A DNA stretch of 64,000 nt, taken from positions 1 to 64,000 of the forward strand of contig NZ_QVMI01000004.1 in the NCBI RefSeq assembly GCF_010500965.1, in the 5' to 3' direction. Below are positions 51,501 through 59,477 of this stretch, in pieces (position 1 is the stretch's first letter; every line of letters begins with the position of its first letter). A program made the position numbers and the translations under genes. This DNA is from Bacteroides sp. 51 (GTDB lineage Bacteria > Bacteroidota > Bacteroidia > Bacteroidales > Bacteroidaceae). Below the pieces are notes generated by a model. The model worked only from the letters and a program-made list of their open reading frames with translations, ran no database searches and was not told the DNA's origin.

Positions 51501-53116
51501 GAAACTGCACCAAACTGTCTTTTTAACGTTGATATCATTTTGTTAAGATCGCTATCAGACATTTTTCTAGCTTCTACGATTCGCTTATTAAGGGTATCTG
51601 AATTGATAGTCTTTTGGACATCTGCACGTTGACGCTTCAACTCATTTAACATATCAATCTCCTCCTGAATAGCCTCTTTGCTTCCAGACATCCCCATGAT
51701 ATATTCTTCTTTGTTTCGTATTTTATCATCAAGGGTTTTGAGATCAATTTGACTTCTTTCCACCTTAGCCTGAGAGTCTAATTCTGCAATCTCCTTTTTC
51801 AGTGCAATAATATTCCTCAGGTGACCTTCTTCTGTAATATACTTTTCAATTATGCCAGGGTAAGCAGCCTTTAGTTGGTCTAATGCGCCAGTACGATCAA
51901 GCTCAGCGGTAGTCGCTTCGTTTATTTTTGAAATGAGGGATTCAATCTTCTGTTTATGTTCTTGCTCCTTCTGAATAGCCACTTCTTTTTTCTTATTATA
52001 ATCCCTTTGCGCTTTATCAACTGCCTTCGTAGAATCAGACAATGCCCACATTGCAGAAACAAGACCAATGACAATAGTAGTAATGAGAACAGCAGGATTT
52101 GCAAGCATAGTTTTATTTAAAACACCCCAAACACGTGATAAATTTGAAGCAGTAACAGCCTGTAAAGCTTGCGATACTGTTAATGCTTTTCCTGCCAATG
52201 CTGCTTGAAGTTGCATTTGGACGTGCACTCTTTGAATTGCTGTAGCAACTATCACAGCTGCTTTATAGGCTCCGAACGTGGCAATGAGAGAAAGAAGAAT
52301 TTTACCTACTTTTTCATAATTTTCGATTAATGCTGTGCCGGCCTGTATGGACCCTGAAATTACGTCTTCACTCTTTTCGCCAAGAGTATTCAGCATAGTA
52401 TCCCACGCATCGCTCATTGCGGAAATCTGACCAGGTATAGTTTTTGCAGCATTGGCAGACATTCCAAAGAACTTACCACCTGCACTCGTTGCATCAATAA
52501 ATGCCTGCTGAACCATTTCTGAGGAGATCGCACTTGCCGACATCTCATCTTTGAGTTGAGAGATTGATTTACCAGTCTTCTCAGCCATGATCTGAAGAGG
52601 GTTAAATCCAGCATTGATCATCTGGTTAAGATCCTGCCCCATCAACTTTCCAGTAGATGACATCTGAGAAAAAGCGAGTACAAGTGAATTAAACTTTGCA
52701 GTTTCACCCATTGAAATATCTCCAATCGCCTCAAGATATTTTGGCACATTTTCCGCTTCTATATTGAAAGACAGAAGCATTTGTGTTGCTTTACTTACAT
52801 CTTTAAATTCTAACGGAGAAACGGATGCGTATTGTTTAACTTTCAAAAGCAAGGCATCTGCTTTCTCTTTATTTCCCACAAGCGTTTGAATCGCAGTGTC
52901 CATAAGTTGAAACTCGCCACGCACTTTTATTAGCTGAGAAAGGAAATCTTTTGCACCTGAAATAGCAAACACTCCTCCTAATGCCACGCCTGCCTTTTTG
53001 GCGTAATTACCGAACTGATCTATCCTTGTTTCAGCTTGATTTAAACTACGATACAAATCAGAGGCATCGGCACCAATAGCCATCATCAAAGCTCCATTTT
53101 TATTTATAATTCCCAT
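48563..53116 (-). CDS. Tape measure protein
   Basis: A 1,517-residue protein that sets tail length and is threaded through the tube. The N-terminal tape-measure domain (QLIKVRGEFQLMDTAIQTLVGNKEKADALLLKVKQYASVSPLEFKDVSKATQMLLSFN) is clear. Long coiled coils fill the middle (for example MRQLSYDKEYNDVLKQQERMLRAQ), with hydrophobic stretches at about 270-300, 340-360 and 1020-1060. At roughly 1.5 angstroms per residue it would predict a tail near 230 nm. It is by far the largest gene of the late operon and is preceded by the tail-chaperone pair, separated from it only by a toxin-antitoxin insertion. Confidence 0.93.
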   Translation of the reverse strand: MGIINKNGALMMAIGADASDLYRSLNQAETRIDQFGNYAKKAGVALGGVFAISGAKDFLSQLIKVRGEFQLMDTAIQTLVGNKEKADALLLKVKQYASVSPLEFKDVSKATQMLLSFNIEAENVPKYLEAIGDISMGETAKFNSLVLAFSQMSSTGKLMGQDLNQMINAGFNPLQIMAEKTGKSISQLKDEMSASAISSEMVQQAFIDATSAGGKFFGMSANAAKTIPGQISAMSDAWDTMLNTLGEKSEDVISGSIQAGTALIENYEKVGKILLSLIATFGAYKAAVIVATAIQRVHVQMQLQAALAGKALTVSQALQAVTASNLSRVWGVLNKTMLANPAVLITTIVIGLVSAMWALSDSTKAVDKAQRDYNKKKEVAIQKEQEHKQKIESLISKINEATTAELDRTGALDQLKAAYPGIIEKYITEEGHLRNIIALKKEIAELDSQAKVERSQIDLKTLDDKIRNKEEYIMGMSGSKEAIQEEIDMLNELKRQRADVQKTINSDTLNKRIVEARKMSDSDLNKMISTLKRQFGAVSDESIGQFDRSEIENYIKSLEDIQKVRANTVQNEEYWKKQKESAEKAIKAIGSEQKKLLDAGKFEGIDPAIVKTYQEQSKLLKEANKELEVYNDTSGTNNKIQSSAYELQRDADRRRIDQMHDAVDLEIKTREENISQLEDSYEKEAKMRQLSYDKEYNDVLKQQERMLRAQQDAEYDEWKKKNPDYQKKGLVFTPTTKTADQLPDDQKKQLEGGFNLAYTRNEGAEKDSLKRLLQSYQDYDTQRLEIEKRFNNDIAELRRQREEAQAKGDTKLVEQIDKALAQATKDKGKELISFDFDMLKKSPEYVRAFEDLKNTSSETLGSLLTQLDEMKYKAAETMNPDELREYTSTIQSIIDELVERDPFKALAESQKQLTAAGSELANAQARLSQVRNGAKIVTKSEKNENGELVETYLSEKDAIADVNKAKDNYRKASNTVVKAQKAVCEQMNELFDALSNVGNAIGGTAGEIIGFISDIGLFASTTMESITKVSDTTSKSLQAIEKASVILAIIGAAIQLMQKLSSFIGSAHDDYLEYADKIKDINRLTDAVNEYGIAVIKARQEEENWFAVNNLRNLRDAKELNKGYKKAYDSKLEEQQAIYQNKSGGGWLEELWKPIMSGIDSTFGKLYGFNILREYEEGTTAAAKNLRVETQSHKKYWWGGSRSQKTEDLQTWINNNKDKFEGLDTQLFDDQGMINTELAKSLLDNYGDKLVGQTEETLKALVELKEQYDEYMEQLREYVSSMYEPIVDNFVDSLWDWFDEGKDVLDSFKDYASDTFRDIVTDAMKTLAMSRIFDGFDDQLTDLYEKYAAGEMSEQELMTAVADLMGGINKKIEAETPFMQNFMNGVNSAFSNMGFDLRGDQEREASKKGFASMSQDSADELNGRFTAMQYTGEQIKELAGVIQLDVADLKKIGMTAGETLADMREIGLNQVLYLKEISKNTSELYIMNERLESMDSNLKSAKASLDSMDLKGLKLRQ

Positions 53117-53198
53117 AAGATATTTCTCTTAAAATATAAGAGAGGGGTTTGCTTATCAGATTAGAAGAGGATTGAAGTATAAAAAGCCTATCGAAAAG

Positions 53199-53229
53199 TT
53201 GTATGATATGTAAACTTTAGCTATATTTG
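53199..53229 (+). promoter_or_regulatory. Promoter of the toxin-antitoxin pair
   Basis: TTG (53199-53201), a 20-base spacer and TATATTTG (53222-53229) on the plus strand. The -7 box ends only 4 bases before the toxin ATG at 53234, so the transcript would start at or next to the start codon and be essentially leaderless. Confidence 0.7.
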
Positions 53230-53233
53230 CATC

Positions 53234-53575
53234 ATGGATGATGAAAGAAAAATATTATACTATAAAAACTACTTTATAGATTTCTTCATGTCGTTAGATG
53301 ACGGTGCAAGGAAAAAAGTAGCTTATGTTCTTGATATGATTAAAACCCAAGAAAGGATAAACGCAAATTTCGTAAAGTACATCCGAGATGGCGTATACGA
53401 ATTGCGAGCATCGCATAACAGTAATATTTATCGTGCGTTTTTCGTTTTTGATGAGGGTAATATTGTAATGTTATTCAATGGTTTTCAGAAGAAAACGCAA
53501 AAAACGCCTGAAAGTGAAATTAAACAAGCATTAAAATTAAAGGAGGAATATTATGAAAGCAAATCCGAACGTTAA
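53234..53575 (+). CDS. RelE/HigB-family toxin
   Basis: A 113-residue mRNA-interferase-type toxin. The RelE-fold core reads RKKVAYVLDMIKTQERINANFVKYIRDGVYELRASHNSNIYRAFFVFDEGNIVMLFNGFQKKTQKTPESEIKQA. It holds the usual strand E-L-R, the R-x-x-F-F-V strand and the basic loop before the last helix. It is encoded upstream of the antitoxin, as in HigBA systems, and overlaps it by 23 bases. It interrupts the leftward late operon in reverse orientation, with its own promoter. In a prophage it may stabilise the element or block other phages. Confidence 0.87.
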   Translation: MDDERKILYYKNYFIDFFMSLDDGARKKVAYVLDMIKTQERINANFVKYIRDGVYELRASHNSNIYRAFFVFDEGNIVMLFNGFQKKTQKTPESEIKQALKLKEEYYESKSER

Positions 53576-53855
53576 AAGTATGGATGATATATTAGATAAT
53601 CTTTACGGTAAAGTTGGCACACCAGAAAGAGAGGAGTTCCGGAAAGAGGCATACGCTTATTGTGTTGGACAGATGATTTATGCTGCACGGAAAAGTGAAA
53701 AGATGACTCAAAACGATCTCGCTCAAAAAGTAGGAACGAATAAATCGTATATTTCAAGAATAGAGAAAGGCACCATTGAGCCGGGAGTAGGATTTTTCTT
53801 TCGTGTTATGGATGCTCTTGGCTTAAAAATTGAAATAGTCAAACCGATTGGATAA
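53553..53855 (+). CDS. HigA-type XRE antitoxin
   Basis: A 100-residue antitoxin with a C-terminal XRE helix-turn-helix (EKMTQNDLAQKVGTNKSYISRIEKGTIEPG) that should repress the pair and neutralise the toxin. A strong ribosome-binding site (AAAGGAGG) lies just before ATG 53553, in contrast to the leaderless toxin start, consistent with higher antitoxin synthesis. An internal ATG at 53580 would remove the overlap but lacks such a site. A hairpin terminator follows. Confidence 0.88.
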   Translation: MKANPNVKSMDDILDNLYGKVGTPEREEFRKEAYAYCVGQMIYAARKSEKMTQNDLAQKVGTNKSYISRIEKGTIEPGVGFFFRVMDALGLKIEIVKPIG

Positions 53856-53869
53856 AGCTATTACAAATA

Positions 53870-53900
53870 AGCCCGTCTACTTCTCACAAGCTGACGGGCT
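53870..53900 (+). terminator. Terminator after the toxin-antitoxin pair
   Basis: Perfect 8-base stem AGCCCGTC / GACGGGCT with a 15-base loop, 15 bases after the antitoxin stop. It would stop rightward transcription before it runs against the leftward tail genes. A T tract does not follow, so it may be factor-assisted. Confidence 0.65.
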
Positions 53901-53965
53901 ACGCATAATCAGTATTAAATCTAAAACATCATGAATTATTACAACTTCATAAATAATATATAACC

Positions 53966-54217
53966 TCAAATAGATTTTACCTGCTTAATTTTCTTCCTCT
54001 CCCCTGTTTCAAAGTCAGTCACGTAGACATATTCTCCATCGGCTTCTTTTTTTTCATCATCAGACGAATACTGCTTATTCCGTTCATTAATAATGAAATT
54101 ATGCTCTTTAATCATCGACAGGAGCACGCACATGCTACTATCTAGTGTCTGCTGATGCGTATATCCAAAAGCTTCATTAATCGAAACTAGGAAGGCAAAA
54201 CAGCTTTGCTGGTCCAA
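53966..54217 (-). CDS. Tail assembly chaperone, downstream part (GT-like extension)
   Basis: An 83-residue frame (MDQQSCFAFLVSINEAFGYT at the start, if the TTG at 54217 is used) ending in a charged tail with FETGERKKIKQVKSI. It overlaps the upstream chaperone gene by 31 bases in the -1 frame and stays open further upstream in that frame. It lies between major tail and tape measure, the place of lambda G/T-type chaperones, which are made by a programmed -1 frameshift. The weak TTG start without a good ribosome-binding site favours expression as a frameshift fusion. Confidence 0.68.
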   Translation of the reverse strand: MDQQSCFAFLVSINEAFGYTHQQTLDSSMCVLLSMIKEHNFIINERNKQYSSDDEKKEADGEYVYVTDFETGERKKIKQVKSI

Positions 54218-54708
54218 CTTTCTTTGTTTTCCTGAAGGGCTATTATCTCCTCTTCGCCTAGCGGGCTCACAGCTAGCGCGGCTGTGATAGTATTCAAAAA
54301 AGATGTTGTCCCCAACCGATAGACGATGGCATTAAAGAGAATAAGGATGTCTTCCCAAGTGCAGCTATCCTTTAGCACATTCTTTAACCACTCAGGGATA
54401 TCTCCAACCTCATTATGTATACCAATACAGACGATTTCAAAGATCAGCTCATCATACTTGCACATGATATCTCGAGTGGCATCACTAAAAGAATTCTCAC
54501 CCACAGATACAATCTTACCCAGATCCTCTTTCTCAATCAGAACTAAAAGCGGTTTTAATTTAAACCATGTTCTTACTGTTGCCGGGCGAATGACAATAGA
54601 ATCCCCTACTTCTTTTCCATCAGGCACGTTCTTAAATTCAAACGGTATGTGTACCGGCTCATCTACAGCTGAACGTGCTTCCTGTTGTAATACTAGCTTT
54701 ACTCCCAT
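54187..54708 (-). CDS. Tail assembly chaperone, upstream part (G-like)
   Basis: A 173-residue protein (MGVKLVLQQEARSAVDEPVH at the start) whose helical second half (GDIPEWLKNVLKDSCTWEDILILFNAIVYRLGTTSFLNTITAA) fits the tail-chaperone group of siphoviruses. It follows the tail tube gene and precedes the tape measure, the standard place. It would coat the tape measure during assembly and is usually absent from the finished virion. Confidence 0.75.
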   Translation of the reverse strand: MGVKLVLQQEARSAVDEPVHIPFEFKNVPDGKEVGDSIVIRPATVRTWFKLKPLLVLIEKEDLGKIVSVGENSFSDATRDIMCKYDELIFEIVCIGIHNEVGDIPEWLKNVLKDSCTWEDILILFNAIVYRLGTTSFLNTITAALAVSPLGEEEIIALQENKESWTSKAVLPS

Positions 54709-54776
54709 GTTTTTACTTTAAAATATAAAAGCCCTGGCATATACCAGAGCTTTCAATCAATAATAAGTATCAGGCG

Positions 54777-55316
54777 TTATCCTTCCGGAATCACCACAAC
54801 ATCTTTCACCTCACGAGTGTACGGAGCCATCTGCTTTCCATCCGCGGTGATAGCAGCTAATTTCGTAGCCCTTACCAGCAGGATATCTGATTGCTCAGAG
54901 TTAGGTGCCTGGTTCAGTTTACCCAGAATTTTGCAATTGACAAATACATATTCAGTGTATTTACCGTCATAAGGGAGTGTTTGCAATTTCACTGTTTTAC
55001 GAAGATTTGGACGTGTAACAGGAGCAATCCACTTATCACCTTCTTTTGTTCCTCCACAAAATAGTACCATCTCATCTGCCGTAGGAGATGGAATATTTAT
55101 TTCAATAGAGTCCGGATCACCCGCTTTATCGAATACTGCCCAGGGTTCATCCATCCCTTCCGCTCGGAAGTTGACCGTATTAGGGTCATTAAAGTTAAAA
55201 ACAACGGAGTTTTCTTCTACAATCTCAACTTGCGTGAAATCAGTTCCGGGTACTCCATCCCCGGGATCAGCTACACCAAAGTAGGCGCAACCTACTGCTA
55301 AACTTTTTCCTTTCAT
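54777..55316 (-). CDS. Major tail tube protein
   Basis: A 179-residue protein beginning MKGKSLAVGCAYFGVADPGD, beta-rich (TVNFRAEGMDEPWAVFDKAGDPDSIEINIPSPTADEMVLFCGG; KTVKLQTLPYDGKYTEYVFVNCKILGKLN), as expected for the tube-forming fold. Its position between the tail terminator and the chaperone pair is the standard one. It should polymerise into the tail tube around the tape measure. Confidence 0.8.
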   Translation of the reverse strand: MKGKSLAVGCAYFGVADPGDGVPGTDFTQVEIVEENSVVFNFNDPNTVNFRAEGMDEPWAVFDKAGDPDSIEINIPSPTADEMVLFCGGTKEGDKWIAPVTRPNLRKTVKLQTLPYDGKYTEYVFVNCKILGKLNQAPNSEQSDILLVRATKLAAITADGKQMAPYTREVKDVVVIPEG

Positions 55317-55319
55317 AAA

Positions 55320-55712
55320 TTATCTATTTAATTCGGTTATTACTTCTAATCGAATGTTCGTACAGTCGAAGCCTTCTTTGGCTCCTCCCGTAGGTTCCAT
55401 CCATATAATCCGTGATTTCCAGTACATACCAACAGGTATAGATATATTCTTTAATGCATGCTCCAACTTCCGGCAGGCATCTTTCATTATGGACCGTTTT
55501 GTGGTACCATTACTATTACGCTTTACAAAAACATTCACATTAACGACAGATGCCTTGTTTACATAATCTTTAGTTTCAACGCCGGTAGTCCGGACAACAA
55601 TATGATTTTCTTTCTCACCATCAGCGGAATTATCCTTGCACAAGAGAATACCAGTATCAGCAGATTCTACAGCCGAGGAGACCATATCTATTATATCAAA
55701 TCCATCTGCCAT
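55320..55712 (-). CDS. Putative tail terminator/completion protein
   Basis: A 130-residue protein starting MADGFDIIDMVSSAVESADT, with alternating strands (NHIVVRTTGVETKDYVNKASVVNVNVFVKRN) and a helix (RSIMKDACRKLEHALKNI). This is the alpha/beta layout of siphovirus tail terminators that cap the tube at the head end. It sits between the gp10-like and major tail genes, as expected. Assigned mainly from order. Confidence 0.68.
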   Translation of the reverse strand: MADGFDIIDMVSSAVESADTGILLCKDNSADGEKENHIVVRTTGVETKDYVNKASVVNVNVFVKRNSNGTTKRSIMKDACRKLEHALKNISIPVGMYWKSRIIWMEPTGGAKEGFDCTNIRLEVITELNR

Positions 55713-55714
55713 AC

Positions 55715-56185
55715 CTATATGCTTAATCTTTTAAAAAGCGATTGGCCCATATTCTTAATATGCTCCTCCGTAAAACTTGCAGCACGTGTTATTACGTCCT
55801 TGCTTTCTATTGCTTCTACGTAAGCTGCGTACTTCATTCCCGCAACCCCTATAAGAACATATCCCGAGGAATAGGTTCTGGCCAACTCTGAACATAATTG
55901 CCTTGCAGCTACGACACCTTCTTTTCCTCCACCTTGTTCTTTAAAGTCTTCTCTGATAATCCTACCATCACGAACGATTACAAACCCGATAGAGTTACGT
56001 AGATTTTGCGTGTGATCATAGAAACTGTTTTCCGGAGCCTGCATACGAGCGAATTTCACAAACTCTTCACCTGCTTGCTGGAATATTCCAACAATTATCC
56101 TCTCAGCATCTTCACCAACTTTATCAAACATCTTCTTGATATCGTTTTTATTCCAGAGAGGCCTCAATCCACTTTTCTTTGCCAT
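55715..56185 (-). CDS. HK97 gp10-like tail-connector protein
   Basis: About 156 residues from MAKKSGLRPLWNKNDIKKMF; two upstream residues overlap the previous stop. The helix-strand pattern DAERIIVGIFQQAGEEFVKFARMQAPENSFYDHTQNLRNSIGFVIV followed by SGYVLIGVAGMKYAAYVEA is typical of HK97 gp10-type proteins that sit at the head-tail interface. It lies between head-closure and tail-terminator genes. Confidence 0.8.
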   Translation of the reverse strand: MAKKSGLRPLWNKNDIKKMFDKVGEDAERIIVGIFQQAGEEFVKFARMQAPENSFYDHTQNLRNSIGFVIVRDGRIIREDFKEQGGGKEGVVAARQLCSELARTYSSGYVLIGVAGMKYAAYVEAIESKDVITRAASFTEEHIKNMGQSLFKRLSI

Positions 56186-56187
56186 AA

Positions 56188-56490
56188 TCATATATATATT
56201 ACAGAGTGTGTTTGAAACTGTTCCCAGCTCTCAATCTTTGCGTCCAAGCCAATAGAACCAATGCGAATATGGGTAGCGTGATCAATCTTCTTATGCTTAG
56301 TCGAGAATTCTCCTTTTACAGTGAATTCTTTACCATCAGCTTTATACTTTAATTGATTTCCACTATTGGAAGGGAAGTATTGACCTTTGATTGTAATCTC
56401 ATTAGGTTCTCTTTCTATCCATTCCCCGTGCTCCCATCGGCCATTTGGCTCAGCGGTTACAATCGCAGTATGTGAATATCGATTGATCAT
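56188..56490 (-). CDS. Head-closure/stopper protein candidate
   Basis: A 100-residue all-beta protein starting MINRYSHTAIVTAEPNGRWE, with ITIKGQYFPSNSGNQLKYKADGKEFTVKGEFSTKHKK. Its size and strand pattern fit the SPP1 gp16-type stopper that plugs the connector. It overlaps the neighbouring genes by 4 bases on each side, so the connector genes are tightly coupled. Confidence 0.72.
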   Translation of the reverse strand: MINRYSHTAIVTAEPNGRWEHGEWIEREPNEITIKGQYFPSNSGNQLKYKADGKEFTVKGEFSTKHKKIDHATHIRIGSIGLDAKIESWEQFQTHSVIYI

Positions 56491-56804
56491 TGCCAGAATG
56501 TAACTTTAGGTTTATTCGTCAGCTTATCCTCAAGACCGTACTCAGCACACTTCACAGAATAAAAATCTTTCATTCCTTTAATATCCCAGGACATAGACAG
56601 TTTATTCTCTGTAAACGAAGATGCACGGAGCAATAGGTTCGGGATATACTTCACGATTGAGACATTGATTGCAATATGATTATCTCTGGTAACCACCACC
56701 TCCATATTTAAATCATTGCCTAGAGATATATCCAGGAGATCAGCCTCCGACAAATCAATGCCGAAGGTCTGAAACTTCTTTGTTATGTACTCTGAGATTA
56801 TCAT
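56487..56804 (-). CDS. Head-tail adaptor candidate
   Basis: A 105-residue protein starting MIISEYITKKFQTFGIDLSE, with a helical N-terminus and a beta-rich second half (NHIAINVSIVKYIPNLLLRASSFTENKLSMSWDIKGMKDF). Small proteins at this point (after capsid, before stopper) form the connector ring under the portal. Assignment is by order and size; the family itself is not recognised with certainty. Confidence 0.68.
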   Translation of the reverse strand: MIISEYITKKFQTFGIDLSEADLLDISLGNDLNMEVVVTRDNHIAINVSIVKYIPNLLLRASSFTENKLSMSWDIKGMKDFYSVKCAEYGLEDKLTNKPKVTFWQ

Positions 56805-57133
56805 GCTTCAACGCCAAGTGATTCTTTCAATTTAGCGGTCTTCTCTTCATCCAGAGCAGCAACATTGGCAATCAGAGTTTCCTCTTTCATGTTCATAGTT
56901 GCTTTTTCGCCAATAGCCTTCAGTTTGTCAACTACGGTTTTCTTTTCAAACTCCTTGTCAAAGAGAGAAAGAGTATTCTTCTCCTCCACCTTTTTCTCTT
57001 CGGTAACCTCTACCAATTCGCGAGAAACTAAATCCTTAACGCGGGATTCATCTTCTAAGCTTAGCTCTTGGCCAACCTGGTAAAGTTCCTTGGTAAACTT
57101 GTCACGAAAAACACTTGTCACTATTACTTTCAT
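56801..57133 (-). CDS. Small head-module protein after the capsid gene
   Basis: About 110 residues from MKVIVTSVFRDKFTKELYQV, with a strong ribosome-binding site (GGAGG) just upstream; the open frame extends to 57181 but would overlap the capsid gene. The N-terminal 50 residues form a compact beta domain (VGQELSLEDESRVKDLVSRELVEV), then charged helices (KKVEEKNTLSLFDKEFEKKTVV). Similar small proteins with an SH3-like N-terminus occur next to capsid genes. Role in connector assembly is inference. Confidence 0.68.
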   Translation of the reverse strand: MKVIVTSVFRDKFTKELYQVGQELSLEDESRVKDLVSRELVEVTEEKKVEEKNTLSLFDKEFEKKTVVDKLKAIGEKATMNMKEETLIANVAALDEEKTAKLKESLGVEA

Positions 57134-57143
57134 ACAAACCTCC

Positions 57144-58244
57144 TTATCCTTGCTGGATAGCATTAATGGTTGATAAATCAATATTCACAATTTGAGTAGG
57201 ATTGCTGATTTGAGGAATCCACTCTGCCGTATATTCAAGATAGCGGCCGTTGTTGTCTCTCACCTGGGAGATTAGCATATCACCCTCTGAACGACTATAT
57301 GTACGTCCGGGGATCGGGTCGACTGATTCATACGGAGTATGGAAACGCATGTGACCGATCTTATCCTGTTGTAACAGGGTGATACGTCCATCTGCATAAA
57401 CCGGTTGATTCTTTCCGGTCTGATCTTTCACATAGTCTTCCTTGATCTCAATAGCAGGTAGGCCAATACCTGTGAATACCTGCGATGCGAGATCGGAGGT
57501 TACCAACGAGGCACTCGCCAATACTTCACGCTGACCGAGAATCATCTTAAACTTGTCGCCAAGTTCAGGGCTACCAACGATATTTCTAACGAATGTACCG
57601 CGGGTCATGATCATTTTGGAGAATGTTCCATAATCGACTTTCAAGTCGTTGATCTGTGCTTGCAGATAAGAAATGAACTTATCAGCAACAGCAGCTTCAG
57701 GTGCGATAAACTTAAATGGAAGGTCAATTTCCAATAAGTCCGGAGCATTTGTATCCGTACGATTATCTTTGTTCTTCACATTAGCCTTACCTGTCATGAT
57801 CAATGATCCTACAACCAGGTCCATACGCTTGTGAGCAGCCAACAATACCTGGCGGAAATCATCATAGATAAAGTTCACAATCTCATTAAGCGCAGCAATC
57901 TGTTCAGATGGCTTAGCTGCATTGTACTTATCAACCAGATCCTGAAGTTCTGAAAGGCGATCGATTGAAATCTGGTAGCGATCTCCCAGATAAGCAATTT
58001 CACCATAGCCGGAACCAATATTCCTACGCTCACGAATAGGTTTCTCACCATAACGGGAGTTGATCGAACCGGCCATCACACCTGTAACGGTACCGATGTA
58101 ATCTTTGAACACACGGGTGGTAGTTCTGCGGAAGTCAAGATACTGCATCCAGTAAATCGTATCTAAACGAGTCTGGGTGACACGTCTAATGATGGCGGAA
58201 ATAATATTCGCATCATTAAATAGGGTTTCTATTGTCAACATCAT
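57144..58244 (-). CDS. Major capsid protein
   Basis: A 366-residue protein. It shows the features of the HK97/gpE-like capsid fold: N-terminal YWMQYLDFRRTTTRVFKDYIGTVTGVMAGSIN, a long spine helix (AALNEIVNFIYDDFRQVLLAAHKRMDLVVGSLIMTGKANV), and a C-terminal beta/helix region (VDPIPGRTYSRSEGDMLISQVRDNNGRYLEYTAEWIPQISNP). It follows the scaffold and decoration genes and has a strong ribosome-binding site (AAGGAGGA). It forms the icosahedral shell. Confidence 0.9.
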   Translation of the reverse strand: MMLTIETLFNDANIISAIIRRVTQTRLDTIYWMQYLDFRRTTTRVFKDYIGTVTGVMAGSINSRYGEKPIRERRNIGSGYGEIAYLGDRYQISIDRLSELQDLVDKYNAAKPSEQIAALNEIVNFIYDDFRQVLLAAHKRMDLVVGSLIMTGKANVKNKDNRTDTNAPDLLEIDLPFKFIAPEAAVADKFISYLQAQINDLKVDYGTFSKMIMTRGTFVRNIVGSPELGDKFKMILGQREVLASASLVTSDLASQVFTGIGLPAIEIKEDYVKDQTGKNQPVYADGRITLLQQDKIGHMRFHTPYESVDPIPGRTYSRSEGDMLISQVRDNNGRYLEYTAEWIPQISNPTQIVNIDLSTINAIQQG

Positions 58245-58256
58245 ATCTTATCCTCC

Positions 58257-58844
58257 TTACTCGTTAAATTGAAAATCACTACCTAGTTTCTCTTTGTCCT
58301 TTACAGAGAAAGGAACAATGAGTTTATCCGGTTCAATCTCACGCGCCACTGATAACAGTGCAACCAGATTAATACCATCCTCTACTTTCCGGCTCTCATA
58401 AAGAGCGGAGTTCGCCACGTTTTTGGGTGCTGCACCATCTACGGCCAATGCTTCGAAAAGAACTGCACCGTTGTCGATGTTAGCCCCGAAGTCAGCAATC
58501 GTCAACACATCATAACTTTTGTTAGACTTGTCAATGGCCGATATGGTAGTACCCTTGGTACCGTTACCTAAAAACATACCCACATAAGCAAAAGAACCTT
58601 TCTTGACTTTAAGGCTCGTTGCCCCGGATGTATAGGCTTCCACTACACTCACATTTCTCACTACCTTGCACGTCTTGTACTTCAAGTCGGCGGCAATAGG
58701 AATAAATGAAGGTAGATTATCACCTACATTCAGATTCGTCGTATCAAGCTTATAAGGCCCTCTACGGCGAACGCCCGTACTTACATCATATCTTTCCTCG
58801 ATAGATGGTTCGGGTTCTAAGTTATACTTAAATCCTGCTGACAT
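58257..58844 (-). CDS. Head decoration/stabilisation protein candidate
   Basis: A 195-residue beta-rich protein (MSAGFKYNLEPEPSIEERYD at the start) lying between scaffold and capsid, where decoration proteins are usually encoded. Its segment VEAYTSGATSLKVKKGSFAYVGMFLGNGTKGTTISAIDKSNKSYDVLTI has the strand-turn-strand character of lambda gpD-like decoration domains. A trimer on the capsid surface is the likely role. Assignment rests on order and composition. Confidence 0.72.
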   Translation of the reverse strand: MSAGFKYNLEPEPSIEERYDVSTGVRRRGPYKLDTTNLNVGDNLPSFIPIAADLKYKTCKVVRNVSVVEAYTSGATSLKVKKGSFAYVGMFLGNGTKGTTISAIDKSNKSYDVLTIADFGANIDNGAVLFEALAVDGAAPKNVANSALYESRKVEDGINLVALLSVAREIEPDKLIVPFSVKDKEKLGSDFQFNE

Positions 58845-58847
58845 AAT

Positions 58848-59477
58848 TTACTTTTTAGTTTGTTCTACAATCTCTTTAGTTTGGGTATCGATAGCAGCAG
58901 CAATCGCCTCACCCTCCTTTTTAATCTCCACTTCCGGGCTATCAGGTGCCTTGGCATCTTTAAACCCAAGATTAGACAACTCCTGCTTTGCATCCTTGAA
59001 GTACTCATCTAAGTCTGCATCTTCAGGAATAGCATATCTTTTGGCCTGAGATTCAGGAATACCATACTCTTTAGCTTTTGAGAGGATATTAGCATTTCGT
59101 TTTTCTGCCGATGTCTGCTGTTCGTAGCCTGCGAGTTTTTCAGAAAGAGTTTTATTAGAATCAATAAGAGCTTGTGCCCAAGCCGGTACTTCATCTGTTT
59201 TTTCCTCTTTCTTTTCTTCCTGTTTAGTTTCGACAACTTTACCGTCTTTAAGGTTATGCTTCTTCTCATAGTTTTTAACTGCGGAGTAAGTTGCATCCCC
59301 TGCACGGAAATCACCATAACTTGATAACACGTCCTGAAAGCTAACTCCCTCCACGATGGTAGGTATTTGACTTTCGTCCGTAATGCCTTCTGCCTTTTTA
59401 GTGGCTATCCGGTCAAGAATTTGAGCATCCACCCCCTGGTATTTGGTTTGGAGCGCTTCAAAGATTTTTTTCTTCAT
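58848..59477 (-). CDS. Scaffold protein
   Basis: A 209-residue, highly charged, mostly helical protein starting MKKKIFEALQTKYQGVDAQI, with a coiled-coil middle (KVVETKQEEKKEEKTDEVPAWAQALIDSNKTLSEKLAGYEQQ) and an acidic/helical C-terminus. It is directly upstream of decoration and capsid genes. These are the hallmarks of a phage capsid scaffold. No protease domain is fused. Confidence 0.8.
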   Translation of the reverse strand: MKKKIFEALQTKYQGVDAQILDRIATKKAEGITDESQIPTIVEGVSFQDVLSSYGDFRAGDATYSAVKNYEKKHNLKDGKVVETKQEEKKEEKTDEVPAWAQALIDSNKTLSEKLAGYEQQTSAEKRNANILSKAKEYGIPESQAKRYAIPEDADLDEYFKDAKQELSNLGFKDAKAPDSPEVEIKKEGEAIAAAIDTQTKEIVEQTKK

